Source: Actinoplanes campanulatus (lineage in GTDB: Bacteria > Actinomycetota > Actinomycetes > Mycobacteriales > Micromonosporaceae). From it: DNA of 64,000 bases. The notes beneath the pieces are model-generated. The model saw nothing but the letters and a program-made list of their open reading frames with translations, was not told where the DNA came from and did not search any database. Positions 56,812 through 64,000 of this stretch are shown piece after piece. The translations under genes were made by a program, and so were the position numbers. Every line of letters starts with the position of its first letter. Position 1 is the stretch's first letter. Location of the stretch: positions 1 to 64,000 of the forward strand of contig NZ_BMPW01000006.1 of the NCBI RefSeq assembly GCF_014647795.1, given 5' to 3'.

Positions 56812-57092
56812 TCCTCGTCGACGAGCCACTCTGGCCGGGTCGCGGCCGTCTCTGGTCGCACCTGGTCAGCGACGTCTCCTACGACGAGCTGCACGTCTTC
56901 GCCGAGATGCTCGGCACGCCGCGGCGGGCCTTCGACCGGGACCACTACGACATCCCGGAGTTCCGGTTCCACAGCGCGCTCTGGCTGGGCGCCACCCTGC
57001 TGCCCTCGCGCGAGCTGGCCGCCCGTCTCCGGGCGGCCGGCCTGCGCCGCCCAAAGTATCTGGTCAAGCGAGTTCTTCCAGCTCAGCCCTGA
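56808..57092 (+). CDS. DUF4031 protein
   Basis: A 94-residue cytoplasmic protein: ILVDEPLWPGRGRLWSHLVSD, DELHVFAEMLGTPRRAF, DHYDIPE and a basic tail RRPKYLVKRV. This matches the small DUF4031 family; function unknown. TTG 56808 overlaps the glpD stop, and no other start fits the conserved N-terminus. Its 3' end overlaps the convergent HD gene by 29 nt. Confidence 0.82.
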   Translation: MILVDEPLWPGRGRLWSHLVSDVSYDELHVFAEMLGTPRRAFDRDHYDIPEFRFHSALWLGATLLPSRELAARLRAAGLRRPKYLVKRVLPAQP

Positions 57093-57702
57093 GATTCTCC
57101 CGGGCTCGGTCCTCCCACTGTTCGCGGATCTCGGCGTGGCGGTAGATGGACGGAAGGTTCAGCAGCTCGGTGAGGACCCGCGAGCGGCCGCCCCGGAAGG
57201 CGTCGTCGGGGACGTGGGCGTACTCGCGGCGGATCGCGCTGGTGTAGCGGACGTACCGCTCGGTGTCGGCGGCCAGGATCGACAGGTCGGCGTCGCAGAG
57301 CAGCTCGCCGTCCGGATCGTTCTCCCCGGTCGCGTGCCCGGCGGTCAGGCTCACCAGGCGGGCCACCTCGACGGCCACCTCGGCCGGGGCGCCCAGGCTG
57401 GTCAGCAGACCCTCGGCGAACTCGGCGCTGTCCCGCTCGTTGGCGTCACCCAGAGCACGCGGGTCGTACACCGCGTCGTGCAGCCAGGCGGCCAGGCGTA
57501 CCCGGTCGGGGTGGGGCGCCAGGTGGGCGAAGCGGTCGACCACCTCGAGCACCGCGGCGAGATGGGTCACGTCGTGATAGTGGCGCTGCGGCTCGGTCCA
57601 GCGGCCGACCAGGTAGTTCGCGGCGGAGTCCAGGTCCGCGTCGCTCGCGGTGGCGCCGGCGCCACGGGCCGCGGCCCGGAAAGCTTCAGGCAGAGAGGTC
57701 AC
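57064..57702 (-). CDS. HD-domain metal-dependent phosphohydrolase
   Basis: A 212-residue HD-superfamily protein. Metal ligands appear in RHYHDVTHL, AAWLHDAVYD (the HD pair) and CDADLSILAA. The family includes nucleotidases and cyclic-nucleotide hydrolases; substrate is not indicated. GTG 57702 is the start; it diverges from the FUSC gene with 29 bp between. Confidence 0.85.
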   Translation of the reverse strand: MTSLPEAFRAAARGAGATASDADLDSAANYLVGRWTEPQRHYHDVTHLAAVLEVVDRFAHLAPHPDRVRLAAWLHDAVYDPRALGDANERDSAEFAEGLLTSLGAPAEVAVEVARLVSLTAGHATGENDPDGELLCDADLSILAADTERYVRYTSAIRREYAHVPDDAFRGGRSRVLTELLNLPSIYRHAEIREQWEDRARENLRAELEELA

Positions 57703-57719
57703 TCAGGCATCCTGACACG

Positions 57720-57725
57720 TAGGTT
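57720..57725 (+). promoter_or_regulatory. Leaderless -10 box TAGGTT
   Basis: TAGGTT ends 6 nt before ATG 57732. Confidence 0.5.
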
Positions 57726-57731
57726 GTTGTC

Positions 57732-58850
57732 ATGATCGGCAAGAAGCGGGTCCCGGTGTTCCTCGCCCGGGGCCGGGCCGGGCTGATGCTCGCGATGCAG
57801 GCCGGTCTTGCCGCCGGACTGGCGTGGTATGTGGCTCACGACCTGTCCGGACGCCCGATACCGTTCTTCGCGCCGATCGCCGCGGTGATCGCGCTCGGCT
57901 CGTCGGTGGGCCAGCGCCTGCGGCGGACCGCGGAACTGGTCATCGGGGTGGCGGTCGGCATCGGCCTGGGCGACGGCATCATCCTGCTGATCGGCAACGG
58001 CCCGGTGCAGATCGGCCTGATCGTGCTGCTCGCGGTGCTGCTGGCGACCGCGGTCGGCGGCGGCGCCGCGCTGATCGTGCAGTCCGCCTCCTCGGCGGTG
58101 CTGGTCGCCACCCTCACCTCGAGCAACGGGCAGCCCTGGACCCGCTTCCTGGACGCTCTGGTCGGCGGTGCGGTGGCGCTCGTGGTGATGACCGTGCTGC
58201 TGCCGCTGAATCCGCTGACCGTGGTGCGCCGGGCCGCCGATCCGGCGCTGCGGGCCTTCACCGACGGCCTGCACGACGCGGCCCGCGGGCTGGCCGCCGC
58301 CGATCCGGACGTGCTCCAGGGTGCCCTGGAGCGGCTGCGGGCGGCCGAGGGCCCCTTCGCGGCGTTCCAGTCCGCGATCGAGGCGGCCGGGGAGAACGTG
58401 GCGTTCGCGCCGGCCCGGTGGCGGGCCCGCGGCGCCCTGGCCCAGTACGTCGAGGGCGCACCCCAGCTCACCTACTCGCTGCGTAACGTCCGGGTGCTGC
58501 TGCGCCGGGCACACACCGCGCTCAACGACCAGGAGCCGGTCCCGGCGGTGCTGCCCGTGTCGGTCCGGCACCTGGGCGACGCCGTGGAGCTGCTCCGGCA
58601 GGAGTGGGACCGGGGCGTCGAGCCGGTCGCGGCCCGGGAACGGGCGCTGCGGGCGGTCGCCGAGTCGGGCCACGCCTACCAGGAGGGGGTCGGCTACTCC
58701 GGGGGTGTGGTGGTGGCGCAGATCCGGACCGCGGTGGCCGACCTGCTGCGTGCCACCGGCGTCGAGTACGCGGAGGCGACCCGTCAGGTGCGGGTCGCCA
58801 TCGGCTGGCGGGGGCGGCCCCACGGAGCACGCCGTCGTACCGGTCGATGA
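57732..58850 (+). CDS. FUSC / aromatic acid exporter-like membrane protein
   Basis: A 372-residue protein with about six N-terminal membrane helices (LMLAMQAGLAAGLAWYVA, PIAAVIALGSSVGQRLRRTAELVIGVAVGIGLGDGIILLI, IGLIVLLAVLLATAVGGGAAL) and a cytoplasmic helical half (res 165-372). The pattern GSSVGQRLRRTAELVIGVAVGIGLGD is typical of FUSC-family proteins, half-size relatives of aromatic acid exporters. Transport substrate unknown. Confidence 0.82.
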   Translation: MIGKKRVPVFLARGRAGLMLAMQAGLAAGLAWYVAHDLSGRPIPFFAPIAAVIALGSSVGQRLRRTAELVIGVAVGIGLGDGIILLIGNGPVQIGLIVLLAVLLATAVGGGAALIVQSASSAVLVATLTSSNGQPWTRFLDALVGGAVALVVMTVLLPLNPLTVVRRAADPALRAFTDGLHDAARGLAAADPDVLQGALERLRAAEGPFAAFQSAIEAAGENVAFAPARWRARGALAQYVEGAPQLTYSLRNVRVLLRRAHTALNDQEPVPAVLPVSVRHLGDAVELLRQEWDRGVEPVAARERALRAVAESGHAYQEGVGYSGGVVVAQIRTAVADLLRATGVEYAEATRQVRVAIGWRGRPHGARRRTGR

Positions 58851-58851
58851 C

Positions 58852-58857
58852 TAGGCT
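58852..58857 (+). promoter_or_regulatory. Leaderless -10 box TAGGCT
   Basis: TAGGCT ends 7 nt before ATG 58865, just after the FUSC stop. Confidence 0.5.
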
Positions 58858-58864
58858 TGCGGGC

Positions 58865-60274
58865 ATGGCCGACGATCCCGCCCCCGAGACGACCGAGGCT
58901 GTCCCTCCCTACCCCGAGGTGACCGAGGCGGCGCAGGCGCCGGTCCCCGGGCGTACCGCCGGGTGGCGGCGCTGGCTGCCGGTCGCCCTGGTGATCGCAC
59001 TGATCGCCGCCGGGGCCGTCTTCATGCTGGTCTTCCTCGGCTACAACATCGGCATCACCGGCCTGGCCGTCGGCCTGACCGCGGCGATCCTCCCGGTCCC
59101 GCTGCTGGCCAGCAGTTTCGTCTGGCTGGACAGGTACGAGCCGGAGCCCGCGAAATACCTGGTCTACTGCTTCGCCTGGGGCGCCGCCGTGGCGACCGCG
59201 GTGTCCCTCGGGGTGAACAGCGGCGCCGCCTGGCTCTTCGACAAGGTGGGCCTGCCGGACGCGCTGGTCGCGGTGCTGGTGGCCCCGCTCATCGAGGAGT
59301 CGACGAAGGTGCTGGGCCCGCTGCTGCTGTTCTGGCGCCGCCGCGGCGAGTGGTCCGGCATCACCGACGGCATCGTCTACTGCGGGCTCTCCGCGCTCGG
59401 CTTCGCCATGGTGGAGAACGTGCTGTACCTGGGCGGGCACGGCTACGCGGCGGGCGCCGACGAGTACGGTCCGGCCACCGGCCTGCAGAACGTGTTCCTG
59501 ATCTTCATCGTCCGGATCCTGTTCACCGGCTTCGCCCACCCGCTGTTCACCTCGATGGCCGGGATCGGGCTGGGCATCGCGGCGCGCTCCGGCGACCGGA
59601 CCGTCCGGCGGCTCGCCCCGGTGGCCGGCCTGCTGCTCGCGATGATCCTGCACGGCATCTTCAACCTGCTGCCGACCCTGGCCGGCGCCACCGGCGAGAC
59701 CATGATCATGCTGTACGGCTACCTCGGCTTCATGGTGCCGTTCTTCTTCCTAGTGGTCGGCTTCGCCATCGCACTGCGCAGCTGGGAGGGCCGACTCGCC
59801 GAGCGGGTGCTTTACGACTACGCCGCCGCCGGCTGGTTAGCCCCGTCCGAGGTGGCCGCCCTCGGCACGCTCGGCCGCCGGCACGCCGCCCGGGAGTGGG
59901 CGACCCGGGTCGCCGGCCCGATGGGGCGCCGCGCGATGCGGGACTTCCAGTTCGCGGCGACCCGGCTGGCGCTGCTGCGGGACGGGCTGCGGCGTGGGCT
60001 GCCGCGGACTCCGTACGAGCTGAACCACGCCACCGAGGAGGAGCGGGAGCTGCTGACCGCGATAACCGGGTACCGTTCGGTCTTCGCCGGGCGCGACCCG
60101 CAGACGCCGCCATCCTGGTGGGACGGGCGGTATTACCGGATCGCCTTCCCGGACGGGGTGGTGCGGACCGTGGCCGCGCCGCCGGAGCCGGTCATGCCGG
60201 TGCCGGTGCGGCTGGGCTACTACGCGAGTCCGCCGCCTCCGCCGATGTTCGCCCCGATGCCGCCTCAGAGGTAG
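58865..60274 (+). CDS. PrsW-family intramembrane metalloprotease
   Basis: A 469-residue membrane protein with eight or so helices. PrsW signatures: WLDRYEPEPAKYLVYCFAWGA, the catalytic PLIEESTKVLGPL (near 141), GFAMVENVLY, and His in TGFAHPLFTSMAG and LHGIFNLLP. The C-terminal cytoplasmic tail of about 150 residues is charged and ends Pro-rich (ASPPPPPMFAPMPPQ). PrsW cleaves anti-sigma factors in Bacillus; here the target is unknown and no sigma gene is nearby. Its 3' end overlaps the convergent GroES-like gene by 10 nt. Confidence 0.88.
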   Translation: MADDPAPETTEAVPPYPEVTEAAQAPVPGRTAGWRRWLPVALVIALIAAGAVFMLVFLGYNIGITGLAVGLTAAILPVPLLASSFVWLDRYEPEPAKYLVYCFAWGAAVATAVSLGVNSGAAWLFDKVGLPDALVAVLVAPLIEESTKVLGPLLLFWRRRGEWSGITDGIVYCGLSALGFAMVENVLYLGGHGYAAGADEYGPATGLQNVFLIFIVRILFTGFAHPLFTSMAGIGLGIAARSGDRTVRRLAPVAGLLLAMILHGIFNLLPTLAGATGETMIMLYGYLGFMVPFFFLVVGFAIALRSWEGRLAERVLYDYAAAGWLAPSEVAALGTLGRRHAAREWATRVAGPMGRRAMRDFQFAATRLALLRDGLRRGLPRTPYELNHATEEERELLTAITGYRSVFAGRDPQTPPSWWDGRYYRIAFPDGVVRTVAAPPEPVMPVPVRLGYYASPPPPPMFAPMPPQR

Positions 60275-60606
60275 AGGCCGGTGCCGTCCGGCTCGACCCG
60301 GGTGGCGGCGACCGCGTGCACGTCCCGTTCGCGGAGCAGCACGTACCCCTTGCCGTGCAGTTCGACCTCGGAGCGGTCGTCCGGGTCGAAGAGGACGCGG
60401 TCGCCCACCACGATCGACCGGACGTTGGGCCCGACGCCGACCGCGGTCGCCCAGGACAGGCGCCGGCCCATCGAGGCGGTGGCCGGGATGACGATGCCGG
60501 CGGTGGACCGCCGCTCGCCCTCCCCACCGTCCTGACGGACGAGGACGCGGTCGTGCAGCATCCGGATCGGCAATCCGGTCTCGGTACGGGCGGTGTCGGC
60601 ACTCAC
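60265..60606 (-). CDS. Orphan GroES-like (Cpn10) protein
   Basis: A 113-residue protein with the Cpn10 fold pattern: IRMLHDRVLVRQD, TAGIVIPATASM (mobile loop), AVGVGPNVRSIVVGDRVLFDPDD and GYVLLRERDVHAV. It has an N-terminal extension of about 14 residues and a C-terminal one. The mobile loop keeps a GIVIP tripeptide for GroEL binding. GTG 60606 is the start. It lies 5.4 kb from groEL and carries no CIRCE, so it is separately regulated. Confidence 0.8.
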   Translation of the reverse strand: MSADTARTETGLPIRMLHDRVLVRQDGGEGERRSTAGIVIPATASMGRRLSWATAVGVGPNVRSIVVGDRVLFDPDDRSEVELHGKGYVLLRERDVHAVAATRVEPDGTGLYL

Positions 60607-60717
60607 GATTGCAGACGGTACGCCGCCACGGATTCCCGTCGCCGCGGGGTAAGGCGTTCCGGGCCAGTGGGTACTAGCGTGATTACCGCGCATTCGAGAG
60701 TCGAGGGGGTATGGCGG

Positions 60718-61974
60718 TTGAACCGCTTCCGACGGGTCCGGGACAACCTCAGGAAGGCCTACGACTCCGGCCGCGAATCGGTGCGGCATGGCCGGACCGA
60801 CCGTGCCGAGGAGGAGTCCGACCGGTACGAGGAGTTCATCCCACCACCGCCCGCGCCCGAGTTCACGCACCACTCGACGGCCAGTAGGGACGACGCGGAC
60901 GTGCCGCAGCCGCTGCGCATCGCGGCGTCCTGGAGCTGGCGCCTGATCGTGGTGGGCGTGATCGGCTGGGCGCTGCTCAAGCTGATCGGCATGGTCAGCA
61001 TCGTGATGATCCCGCTGGCCATCGCGCTGCTGCTGTCGGCGCTGTTCGGCCCGGCGGTGGGCTGGCTGCTGCGGCTGCGCCTGCCCCGGTCGCTGGCCAC
61101 GTTCCTGGTGATGGTCACCGGGATAGCCGCGGTCGTCGGCACGCTGACCCTGGTGGTGAACCAGTTCATCGCCGGGGTGCCGAAACTGACCGAGAACGCG
61201 AGCGCCGGTGTCCGGCAGATCCAGCAGTGGGCGCGGACCGGGCCGCTGCACCTCTCCGACGCGCAGGTGGATCAGGGCATCGACGCCGGCCAGGAGTGGA
61301 TCAACTCGAACACCACGTCGCTGACCTCCACCGGCATCGCCACCGTGGCGACCATCGCGGAGCTGGTCACCGGCCTGCTGCTGGTCCTCTTCGCGACGTT
61401 CTTCTTCCTGCGGGACGGGCGGTCGATCTGGCGGTTCATCGTCCGGCTCTTCCCGGTGAACGCGCGCTGGTCACTGGCCGACGCGGGCGACGCCTCCTGG
61501 GCCACCCTGGGGTCGTACGTGCGGGCCACCGTGCTGGTCGCCTTCATCGACGCGGTCGGCATCGGCCTGGCGCTGGTGGTGCTGGAGGTGGAGTTCGCCT
61601 TCCCGCTGGCCGCGCTGGTCTTCCTGGGCGCGTTCATCCCGATCGTCGGCGCCAGCGTGTCCGGTGTGGTCGCCGTCCTGGTGGCGCTGGTCGACGAGGG
61701 CTGGGTGGTCGCTCTGATCACGCTGGCCGCGGTGATCCTGGTCCAGCAGATCGAGGGGCACGTTCTCCAGCCGCTGATCATGGGCCGGGCGGTGTCGGTG
61801 CACCCGCTCGCGGTGATCATCGGGATCGCCTGCGGTGTGGTGCTGGCCGGGATCATCGGGGCGCTGGTGGCGGTGCCGCTGATCGCGGTGCTCAACACCG
61901 GCATCCGGCGACTGTCCCGGCGGCGGCCGGAGATCCCACCGCACGCCGAGGTGGTCACCACCGGCGGGGCATGA
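60718..61974 (+). CDS. AI-2E-family transporter
   Basis: A 418-residue membrane protein with seven to eight helices. Hydrophilic acidic N-terminus of about 65 residues, then WRLIVVGVIGWALLKLIGMVSIVMIPLAIALLLSALF and the family's C-terminal conserved part (GAFIPIVGASVSGVVAVLVALV, QQIEGHVLQPLIMGRAVSVHPLAVIIGI). Members include AI-2 exporter and Na+/H+ antiporters; substrate unknown. TTG 60718 has GAGGGGG 8 nt upstream; GTG 60679 is an alternative. Confidence 0.88.
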   Translation: MNRFRRVRDNLRKAYDSGRESVRHGRTDRAEEESDRYEEFIPPPPAPEFTHHSTASRDDADVPQPLRIAASWSWRLIVVGVIGWALLKLIGMVSIVMIPLAIALLLSALFGPAVGWLLRLRLPRSLATFLVMVTGIAAVVGTLTLVVNQFIAGVPKLTENASAGVRQIQQWARTGPLHLSDAQVDQGIDAGQEWINSNTTSLTSTGIATVATIAELVTGLLLVLFATFFFLRDGRSIWRFIVRLFPVNARWSLADAGDASWATLGSYVRATVLVAFIDAVGIGLALVVLEVEFAFPLAALVFLGAFIPIVGASVSGVVAVLVALVDEGWVVALITLAAVILVQQIEGHVLQPLIMGRAVSVHPLAVIIGIACGVVLAGIIGALVAVPLIAVLNTGIRRLSRRRPEIPPHAEVVTTGGA

Positions 61975-61977
61975 GAG

Positions 61978-62008
61978 AAGGGCGGGACCCCGAGGGGTCC
62001 CGCCCTTT
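61978..62008. terminator. Bidirectional terminator
   Basis: aagggcgggacccc (61978-61991) with ggggtcccgccctt (61994-62007) and flanking A/T runs, between convergent genes. Confidence 0.9.
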
Positions 62009-62022
62009 CAACAGAGCGTGGG

Positions 62023-62358
62023 TCAGGCGGTGGCCACGTTCAGAGCGATCTCGTTGACGCCGAGGGCGGCGTCGACCGCCAGCTCGCCGTTGCCGTGCCG
62101 GCTGAGCGCCTTCACGGTCCAGGAGCCGGGCGCGGCGAAGAACCGGAACACGCCCTCGGGCGAGGAGACCACCTCGGCGGTGAACTCGCCGGAGGAGTCG
62201 AGCAGGCGCACGTACGCGCCACCGACGGCCTCGCTGTCGGCGTTGCGGACGATGCCGGTGATGACCGTCTCCTTGGCCAGGTCCACGCTGCTGGGGAGGG
62301 GCGCGGACTGGTCGGGGGCGGCGCAACCGGCGGCGACGTTCGCGGTGGGAGAAGTCAT
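62023..62358 (-). CDS. sseC: SseC-like DUF1416 protein
   Basis: A 111-residue protein: GCAAPDQSAPLP near the start with a conserved Cys, then a beta-sandwich (ETVITGIVRNADSEAVGGAYVRLLD, GVFRFFAAPGSWTVKALS). This is DUF1416, which accompanies thiosulfate sulfurtransferase in actinobacteria (sseC beside cysA2 in mycobacteria). It follows the sulfurtransferase by 5 bp, so it is co-expressed and under the Cys leader. Role probably in sulfur trafficking; exact activity unknown. Confidence 0.88.
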   Translation of the reverse strand: MTSPTANVAAGCAAPDQSAPLPSSVDLAKETVITGIVRNADSEAVGGAYVRLLDSSGEFTAEVVSSPEGVFRFFAAPGSWTVKALSRHGNGELAVDAALGVNEIALNVATA

Positions 62359-62363
62359 GATGA

Positions 62364-63212
62364 TCAGGCCTTTCCGGGCTCGTCGCCGAGGGCGATCGGC
62401 ACACCGATGAGGGAGCCGTACTCGGTCCAGGAACCGTCGTAGTTCTTCACGTTCTCGTGACCGAGCAGCTCCTTGAGCACGAACCACGTGTGCGAGGAGC
62501 GCTCGCCGATGCGGCAGTACGCGATGGTGTCCTTGCTGCCGTCCAGACCGGCCTCACCGTAGATCTTGGCGAGGTCCTCGTCGGACTTGAAGGTGCCGTC
62601 CTCGTTCGCGGCCTTGCTCCACGGCACGCTGATCGCGGTCGGGATGTGGCCGGCCCGCTGGGACTGCTCCTGCGGCAGGTGCGCCGGGGCGAGCAGGCGG
62701 CCCGCGAACTCGTCGGGGCTGCGCACGTCGACCAGGTTCTTCACGCCGATGGCCTGGACCACCTCGTCACGGAACGCGCGGATCTCCAGGTTCGGCGCCT
62801 TGGCGACGTAGCTGGTCTTCTCGCGGACCGGAACGTCCTTGGTGTAGGTGCGGGCGTCCAGCTCCCACTTCTTGCGGCCGCCGTCGAGCAGCTTGACCGC
62901 CTCGTGGCCGTACAGCTTGAAGTACCAGTACGCGTACGCCGCGAACCAGTTGTTGTTGCCGCCGTACAGGATCACGGTGTCGTCGTTGGAGATGCCGCGC
63001 TCGGAGAGCAGAGCGGCGAACTGCTCCTGGTTGACGAAGTCCCGCCGGACCGGGTCCTGGAGGTCCTTCTTCCAGTCGATCTTGATCGCGCCGGGGATGT
63101 GGCCGCCGTCGTAGGCGGTGGTGTCCTCGTCGACCTCGACGAAGACGAGACCCGGGGTCTCCAGGTTCTCCTCGGCCCAGTCGGCCGAGACGAGTGCGGT
63201 GTCGCGACTCAT
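62364..63212 (-). CDS. Thiosulfate sulfurtransferase (rhodanese)
   Basis: A 282-residue two-rhodanese-domain enzyme transferring sulfane sulfur from thiosulfate. The C-terminal domain has the catalytic Cys in YCRIGERSSHTWF, the loop of the actinobacterial CysA/SseA type; the N-terminal domain (ILYGGNNNWFAAYAYWYF) lacks it. Known names are cysA2/cysA3 or sseA. SD GGGAG precedes ATG 63212. Upstream are a leader ORF rich in Cys codons and a terminator hairpin, so expression likely responds to cysteine supply. Confidence 0.93.
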   Translation of the reverse strand: MSRDTALVSADWAEENLETPGLVFVEVDEDTTAYDGGHIPGAIKIDWKKDLQDPVRRDFVNQEQFAALLSERGISNDDTVILYGGNNNWFAAYAYWYFKLYGHEAVKLLDGGRKKWELDARTYTKDVPVREKTSYVAKAPNLEIRAFRDEVVQAIGVKNLVDVRSPDEFAGRLLAPAHLPQEQSQRAGHIPTAISVPWSKAANEDGTFKSDEDLAKIYGEAGLDGSKDTIAYCRIGERSSHTWFVLKELLGHENVKNYDGSWTEYGSLIGVPIALGDEPGKA

Positions 63213-63362
63213 CGGTTCACTCCCTGATGGTGGGTGATGGGTGAGTCAGCGCACGGAAGTGTCCTGTTCAGTCGCACTCCGCGCGGACCCATGGGTGGTT
63301 GGGATCACGGGCTGCTTGTGCGACGGCGCCACTGCCGGGCTAGAAATGCCCTGGGCTATCAG

Positions 63363-63379
63363 AAAAGGTGCTCAGCACC
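63363..63379 (-). terminator. Attenuator hairpin in the sulfurtransferase leader
   Basis: On the minus strand GGTGC-TGA-GCACC is followed at once by TTTT, 11 nt after the leader peptide stop. A small intrinsic-terminator-like structure well placed to be affected by ribosome stalling on the leader. Confidence 0.6.
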
Positions 63380-63390
63380 GAGTGGCCCCG

Positions 63391-63468
63391 TCAGTGAACG
63401 GGGCGACACAGGCACGCGGCCACGCGGCACAGGTCGACCGCGCGCCTTTTCGTGAGCAACAGGCTCAT
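63391..63468 (-). CDS. Cysteine-rich leader peptide
   Basis: 25 codons: begins MSLLLTKRRAVDLC and ends ACLCRPVH, with Cys at 14, 19 and 21. A TAGGGT -10 box (63477-63482, minus) is 8 nt before ATG, so the ORF is probably leaderless. It precedes the sulfurtransferase by 178 bp. This matches the polycysteine leaderless short ORFs known to attenuate sulfur operons in mycobacteria: low Cys-tRNA stalls the ribosome and changes folding downstream. The peptide itself probably has no function. Confidence 0.8.
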   Translation of the reverse strand: MSLLLTKRRAVDLCRVAACLCRPVH

Positions 63469-63538
63469 GGGAACCGACCCTACCAGCGGGCTCAGCCAGC
63501 GGAACAGCACCGACCACCATCCGGGAAGACGCGGCCGG

Positions 63539-64000
63539 TCAGGCGCCCGCCCCGGCGAGCGCCACGTCGCTGGCGCCGAACGTGACCCGCAGGCCCTCGG
63601 GCAGCGGGGTCAGCTCCTGGACCTGGAGGTTCATCGGCAGATCCGGGACGTCGACGGTGAACGTCATCCGCTTCACGTACGAATCGATCTGGCCCTGGAC
63701 GAACGGGTTGGGCGCCACGTCCTTGGCCGTCACATCGGAGAAACGCACCTGAACCTTGCCCTTGGCGACGCTCAGGTCGGCGGTGCCGGCCAGTTCGACG
63801 GTCTGGAGGCCGGAGATCTTCAGCTCGGCGGTGCCGACGACCCTGCCGTCCTTCTCGGCCAGGGTCAGGCCCGGCTGACCGGTCGCGTCGGCGATCACGT
63901 CGTAGTCGATCGTGCCGGTGCCGGTGACCGTCTCGGCCCGCACGTCGCCGGTGCCGTCGCGCAGGGCGCTGAGCGGCGCGCTGACGTCGGTGGCCCGGAT
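63539..64000 (-). CDS. LmeA-like (DUF2993) phospholipid-binding protein, partial
   Basis: The C-terminal 153 residues of a DUF2993 protein; the start lies beyond the window's right edge and the frame is open to base 64000. Beta-rich segments include TIDYDVIADATGQPGL, GTAELKISGLQTVELAG, VQVRFSDVTAKDV, VPDLPMNLQVQELTPLPEGLRV and a final Ala/Gly tail. Mycobacterial LmeA is a periplasmic phospholipid-binding protein that aids lipomannan synthesis. Signal peptide not visible here. Confidence 0.82.
   Translation of the reverse strand: MRATDVSAPLSALRDGTGDVRAETVTGTGTIDYDVIADATGQPGLTLAEKDGRVVGTAELKISGLQTVELAGTADLSVAKGKVQVRFSDVTAKDVAPNPFVQGQIDSYVKRMTFTVDVPDLPMNLQVQELTPLPEGLRVTFGASDVALAGAGA

Noticed and set aside
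63234-63455. Plus-strand ORF in the sulfurtransferase leader region
   Set aside because: No family pattern, and it opposes the convincing minus-strand Cys leader and attenuator.

Overview
The window is a high-GC actinobacterial chromosome segment with GTG/TTG starts, lipobox lipoproteins, CIRCE-controlled groEL, a MsiK-type sugar ATPase, DisA, CarD and a CysA/SseC pair. Protein content and gene order suggest Micromonosporaceae, probably Actinoplanes or a close relative; this is inferred from content and not tested by search. I see no prophage, insertion sequence, transposase, CRISPR array or plasmid function. The window opens inside clpC and closes inside an LmeA-like gene.

Layout. (1) 1-7001 is a housekeeping block: clpC end, mutY, an ACT-domain protein, def, a 2H phosphoesterase, disA, radA and an LpqE-like lipoprotein. 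(2) 7094-10924 is a compact specialised-metabolism cassette: a UbiA-type prenyltransferase facing a UbiG-like methyltransferase, an acyl-CoA-dehydrogenase-fold flavoenzyme and a type III polyketide synthase. It lies between the radA/lpqE and carD/ispD/ispF parts of what I recall as conserved actinobacterial synteny. (3) 12510-14293 is carD-ispD-ispF. (4) 14324-23955 holds envelope and unknown proteins, a HisC-like aminotransferase, an RDD protein, an Lrp regulator and a class I fumarase. (5) 24106-28069 is fumC, cysS and rlmB. (6) 28076-38853 is rich in secreted and membrane proteins: two more PQQ-type propellers, tRNA-Thr(TGT), msiK, an RCK-channel-like protein, a kinase-fold DUF4032 protein, a secreted serine protease and a PAP2 phosphatase. 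(7) 38779-42692 is an amino-sugar catabolic operon (SIS deaminase, ROK kinase, NagA) divergent from a DeoR-family regulator, with repeated operator-like motifs between them. (8) 42833-49700 holds a DUF3263 protein, a CDC48-like ATPase, a lipoprotein, and a hydrolase-ABC ATPase fusion joined to its permease through a 26-codon mini-ORF. (9) 50166-54925 holds a SAM-I riboswitch on a threonine-synthase-like gene, a putative membrane protease, a GNAT protein and groEL with two CIRCE operators. (10) 55012-64000 holds glpD, DUF4031, an HD hydrolase, a FUSC protein, PrsW, an orphan GroES-like protein, an AI-2E-family transporter, the sseA-sseC pair behind a cysteine-rich leader peptide, and the LmeA-like gene.

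A window-wide feature is the frequency of a TANNNT -10 hexamer 6-8 nt upstream of a start codon, the pattern of leaderless transcripts. I find it at 14 CDS starts and at the Cys leader peptide. Control of sulfur and one-carbon metabolism by RNA elements (SAM-I at thrC, Cys leader and attenuator at sseA) is the clearest regulatory theme.
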